From NCBI RefSeq assembly GCF_036370855.1, contig NC_088102.1, positions 41,577,835 to 41,641,834 of the forward strand: a stretch of 64,000 nucleotides of DNA, given 5' to 3'. Within the stretch, counting starts at the first letter, position 1. Every line of letters begins with the position of its first letter. A model generated the notes under the pieces. It worked only from the letters and a program-made list of their open reading frames with translations, had not been told where the DNA came from and did not search any database. This document shows positions 60,601 through 64,000 of the stretch, one piece after another. The position numbers and the translations under genes were made by a program. This DNA comes from Dromaius novaehollandiae (lineage: Eukaryota > Chordata > Aves > Casuariiformes > Dromaiidae).

Positions 60601-62740
60601 CCTAATGGACACGTAACATAAGTTTTCATTAGCAAAGTAGCTACGGTTGTTATTGGAAACAGTAATAAAGCTCACTACAAAGTCAGTCTTGTTATGTTTT
60701 TTAATGGCTTCTCATTCTAGGCAAGGAAAGAAATATGTTAGCAACAGTTTTTGAAAGTGGAAATCAAACATATTTCTAATAGAACCTAATAGAGTGTGTG
60801 GTTCAAGCCTAACAAGATTGACTTTCATCCTCTTTCTATGACGTGGAGTAGCCAGTGTTTTTGTAATACAAATCTGTTAACCTCAATTTTTAGAGCGACA
60901 TTTTGTTTTGCGCGTGAAAATTCCATGTGTGTGTTTTAGAAAGTTACCCAGCTACCGTTTTTGTTGCAGAGACTGTGCAGTTGATCCAACGTGTGTACTC
61001 TGCATGGACTGCTTCCAGAACAGCATTCACAAGAACCATCGGTACAAGGTAGAAAAATCCTGTATTAAGAAATTGTACTTGTTGCTTTAGAGAAGTTTTT
61101 TTTTTTTGCTTTTTAAAAAAAATGAGATTTTGTTCAATGTTTGGCTGTCATGTTTCTAACTACAGGCTTTATGCATAAAGCCTGTTTCAAGGAAAATAAG
61201 TTTCTAATTCAAGAACCAAAGGGTAAGGAAGTGTCTATGAATGCATACATTGTGTTCTCTTTGGCAACATCACCAAAGAGAATATTGTCTGTGCCAGAGC
61301 AAAAAGCTGTGAATGAAAGTGGCAGTCCTGTCCTGAGTCGCAGTCAGTACTTTATATACAAGACTGCATTATGTCCAGAAATTTAGAATGAATGTGTATA
61401 TGTGGGGTCCAAATGTGTATATTTCATCACTCCTGTAACAGATGCAGTCTCCACATTCCCATTCTGTACTTCTATTTAGATTTGCATAAACGACTTTAGG
61501 CTTAGAGTGTGGACTATAGAAGTTACAGAAGACATGTTAAGCTTCAAATTTTTAGTGGGGAGATTGTTTTGGAACTGGATCATCTCTTTCTGATATCCTT
61601 TTGATTCTGTCTGAACTAAATCTGTGTTATCTTTGAGAGATTCCAATGCCTTAACTAATTCAATTTAACTATCTTTGATCATTGAAAAGTGGGCTAGGCT
61701 TTTCTTACGTTTGTTCCTTTAGTCATTGATGTAACATCCATTTAAGAGGGGTTTTTTTGTTTGTTTTTGCTTGTATCCTCAAATGGTCATGAATTCCCTT
61801 TAAGTAGATATAGTTCCATGAGGGAGAGTTTTGAAGAAGGTATCAATCAATCTCATATTAAAGGGCACTAAATTATAACGTTCCGCCCCTCTGTGCAAAT
61901 CTTCATATACTGATATGAAAATGTGTGGTAAGCATTGATCGAAGACATACAAAGCTACCCTGAACTATGCTAATGCAGCTTCCACATGCCCGTGCATGAA
62001 CACACAGGTGTGCACATGGAGTTTAAAGAGAGGTAAGCTGAAAACCAAAGAAAATAGATAATCATGGTTACAGAGCAATTTGAAATCACAGCCGGGTACA
62101 GAAACCTGTTTGGTATCCTTTCTTTTCTTTGTTTTTCAGTAACATAAGGTTGTCGTCTTCAGGCAAAACATCGGCCATGAAAATAGGCCATCGGATGGGA
62201 GCAGATTTGCTGTATTACTGTTTTAAAGATACAATGTGAAGAATACAAATTATACTCTTTATTTTCATAGATTCATAGAATGATTTAGGTTGGAAGGGAC
62301 CTAAGGAGGTTATCTAGTCCAACCTCCTGCCCAAAGCAGGTCTAATTAGATCAGGTTATTTTAAACCATTTGAAGTAAATAATGAATTTTTGAAAGTCTG
62401 TTAGGCCACTTAGAATTTTTGCAATTTTTATTTCTGGGGTTTCAGGGCAACCTATGGATAATTGTTTTTACCTCAGTAAAAATAATTGGGAAGTCTGTGG
62501 GTACTTAGTGAGCCTTGTATTTTGTAAGCAGGTGTTTGTATTAGTGTTTGACTTAAATTATGCACATTTTTATTTTTCTCTTGCTTTTTAATTACATATT
62601 GCATGACTGAAATACTTATTCTTTTACAGATGCATAGCTCCACTGGAGGAGGATTTTGTGATTGTGGGGATACAGAGGCGTGGAAGACAGGACCTCTGTG
62701 TACTAAACATGAGCACGGAGCATCAGGGACTGCAAAAGAA
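48614..62740 (+). CDS. UBR1: E3 ubiquitin ligase N-recognin 1, 5' part (exons 1-4)
   Basis: Joined exons 48614-48694, 58764-59020, 60970-61048 and 62630-62740 give 176 in-frame codons of a protein of about 1,750 residues; the remainder lies beyond the window. UBR1 recognises destabilising N-terminal residues and, with an E2, ubiquitinates N-degron substrates. The UBR box (about residues 98-168) is complete. Visible zinc-ligand candidates are Cys99, 112, 115, 121, 124, 127, 149, 151 and 163 and His133, 136 and 167. The acidic pocket residues Asp150 and Asp153 (CDCGD), which bind the N-terminal basic residue in the family, are present. UBR1 rather than UBR2 is called from the [12 protein letters not shown] and [13 protein letters not shown] segments and from the TMEM62 neighbour. 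The start ATG at 48614 lies in a CpG island; exon 1 is Ala/Gly-rich and poorly conserved. Confidence 0.95.
48790..48823 (+). repeat. 12-bp tandem repeat with three CACCTG E-boxes
   Basis: The unit ggcacctgcacc is repeated about 2.8 times. CACCTG falls at 48792, 48804 and 48816. It lies within the UBR1 CpG island, 96 bp beyond exon 1. Confidence 0.8.
55688..55720. repeat. Inverted repeat, 9-bp stem
   Basis: taacgtaat (55688-55696) pairs with attacgtta (55712-55720) across 15 nt. Each arm resembles a PAR-bZIP/NFIL3-type site (TTACGTAA). Confidence 0.6.
58466..58484. repeat. (TA)n
   Basis: A short TATATA run followed by a T tract in UBR1 intron 1. Confidence 0.8.
58764..59020 (+). CDS. UBR1: UBR1 coding exon 2
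   Basis: Residues 28-112 plus two bases of Arg113: [51 protein letters not shown] (start of the UBR box). The acceptor is ttgcag and the donor GTAAGC. It follows an intron of about 10 kb. Confidence 0.96.
60970..61048 (+). CDS. UBR1: UBR1 coding exon 3
   Basis: Arg113 to Lys139: [15 protein letters not shown], then [11 protein letters not shown], the zinc-binding heart of the UBR box. The acceptor is ttgcag and the donor GTAGAA. Confidence 0.96.
61162..61185. repeat. 24-bp perfect palindrome
   Basis: The arm acaggctttatg is followed directly by its exact reverse complement cataaagcctgt. It lies in UBR1 intron 3, 114 bp beyond exon 3, and is not part of a microsatellite. Confidence 0.85.
62266..62358 (-). 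mobile_element. CR1 LINE, 3'-terminal fragment
   Basis: The segment catagaatgatttaggttgg, then aagggacct, tctagtccaacctcctgccc and aaagcagg, matches the reverse complement of the avian CR1 3' end. It has the characteristic terminal 8-mer repeat (attcatag) at its left edge. It is about 93 bp, heavily 5' truncated as is usual for CR1, and lies on the minus strand inside UBR1 intron 3. It is the best clue that the source is a bird or other sauropsid. Confidence 0.9.
62630..62740 (+). CDS. UBR1: UBR1 coding exon 4
   Basis: Residues 140-176: [20 protein letters not shown], then [17 protein letters not shown], the end of the UBR box. The acceptor is ttacag and the donor GTAAGA. Confidence 0.95.
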
Positions 62741-64000
62741 GTAAGAATACTGCTGAAAGTGAAAGAATTAATGTTGTAGATATTGACTTTTTTTTAAAAA
62801 TGCTTATTTCTGTTTACAGAACTGCATATATTGTATAAAGGATGTGGCAGGTCCAACTGAATTGAATCAAGGTGTGCATTGGGGTCAAACGTGTCCTTTG
62901 GCTATCCTTTGTGTCTCCAGAAAAGGCAGAAATGATGGAGCAGTTCCAACTGCCTGTCTTGTCCGTTCCTCTGTCTTTGGTTCTGAATCAAAATTCCAGT
63001 GTCTCACCATCTCTTTTCTTTGCTGGCTGTGTTGTTCCATTCTGATGTACAAATAACTGATTCCTACTGCTTAGTTAATGTTTAGATATAGTACTAGATT
63101 TTGATAGTATCTTTTCTTTTTCCACATTCGTATTAATGAACACTTTCTTTGTCACTTAATTATTTCTGGTGTGGGATCTGTCACTATGATTGAATATAAG
63201 TGTCTGCTCTAACCTCTTATGCTGGGCTGTCTCTCCTGCTTGTTGTACGTCAAAAAGTAATATTTTAAAAAGAAATGTGTTACCTTTATAAATAACTTTT
63301 AAAATGTATGTAGGCAAATAAGTTGCTTCAGATAAAACTGCTTTTTCCTGAGGAGGTCTGAGTTCTACCTTCTGTTTTGAGATGCTCAGGACAGAAAAGT
63401 TTTCGCATTCATCAAATGGACCCCTAATTGCTCCTCTGTTTTTGTTGCCAAAGTATTGTTCCCTATGGTCTGGCAAAAATTCAATTGGAAAAGAAGTAAA
63501 GAGCACTGGTCTCACAGGAAAATTAGACCAAGCAATAATGCTAACTAACTCCAGTTAAGGGCTGTTGCAACTGCGTGCAGCCTCTTTTTCTCACCTTTTT
63601 TACTATAAATCTATTCATATTAGCTGAAACTTTAAGTTTGTGGGGAACTTACTGGACTTTGAACTGGAATAGTGAAGAAGAGGAGCTTCATATAGTTGGC
63701 ACAAGTTTATTTTAGATAGAAATAAATATAACAGGACCACATCCTACCTGAGGTCAGCATCTGCTACCCCTCTTCTGAGTAGTTTGTGTGCTTGTTGTGC
63801 TTTTCGTTTGCTCAACTACTGAAAAATAAACTAGTTTGATTTAAACCAGAAAGCAGAGCTGAGAAAACAAGCAACACTCACTGCTCAACAAGGACCAGCC
63901 TGAGTGAGATGTGAATCCAGTGGTTGCTGAGATGCTTGTTGCCTGTCTCCTAATTTGACCCCAAAGTGGTGGATCTGGAAGTTCTAGTCTAAGCTCAAGA
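62741..64000 (+). other. UBR1: UBR1 intron 4, running off the right edge
   Basis: No exon is recognisable. The next expected UBR1 exon would continue with the conserved segment after the UBR box (Ser/Arg-Cys-Pro-Leu-Asn), and that is not encoded here. An acceptor-like ttacag at about 62819 is followed by unrelated codons. Confidence 0.6.

Noticed and set aside
62819-63056. Possible fifth UBR1 exon after a ttacag acceptor
   Set aside because: The codons that follow (NCIYCIKDVAGP) do not resemble the conserved UBR1 sequence after the UBR box, so this is taken as intron.

Overview
The window is nuclear DNA from a vertebrate, most likely a bird. It holds three multi-exon genes with standard GT-AG introns, and two CpG-island promoters. 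It has very few interspersed repeats: one clear CR1 LINE 3' end and a few decayed MIR-like fragments. Introns are short. PTGR2 fits in about 10 kb and TMEM62 in about 20 kb, as expected for a compact avian genome. A crocodilian or turtle cannot be formally excluded, because CR1 occurs there too.

Layout. (1) 1-5882: AT-rich, no recognisable gene, presumably PTGR2 upstream sequence. (2) 5883-~17.9 kb, plus strand: PTGR2 (prostaglandin reductase 2), nine coding exons giving a complete 347-residue reading frame, followed by a long probable 3' UTR. (3) ~17.9-25.4 kb: intergenic spacer between two convergent genes, with a tandem 10-mer, an A28 tract and two MIR-like fragments. (4) 25.6-45.4 kb, minus strand: TMEM62, fourteen coding exons, complete 638-residue frame, with a CpG island at its first exon. 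(5) 45.4-48.6 kb: divergent intergenic region ending in a second CpG island. (6) 48.6 kb to the right edge, plus strand: the first four coding exons of UBR1 (176 codons), including the whole UBR box. The rest of UBR1 lies beyond the window.

Functionally the three genes are unrelated. PTGR2 is a cytosolic NADPH-dependent reductase of 15-keto-prostaglandins. TMEM62 is a membrane protein with a calcineurin-like metallophosphoesterase domain of poorly known function. UBR1 is the N-recognin E3 ubiquitin ligase of the N-degron pathway. TMEM62 and UBR1 are head to head, as in human 15q15. PTGR2 lies tail to tail with TMEM62, whereas in human it is on 14q24, so this edge of the block is rearranged relative to human.

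Exon calls come from reading splice sites, checking that phases join, and comparing with remembered family sequences. Every coding junction in the three genes keeps frame. I saw no unusual or previously undescribed system. The more notable non-coding signals are a 24-bp perfect palindrome in UBR1 intron 3, two abutting hairpins in the PTGR2 3' UTR, a TALE-homeodomain-type palindrome, and YY1-type sites at the UBR1 promoter.
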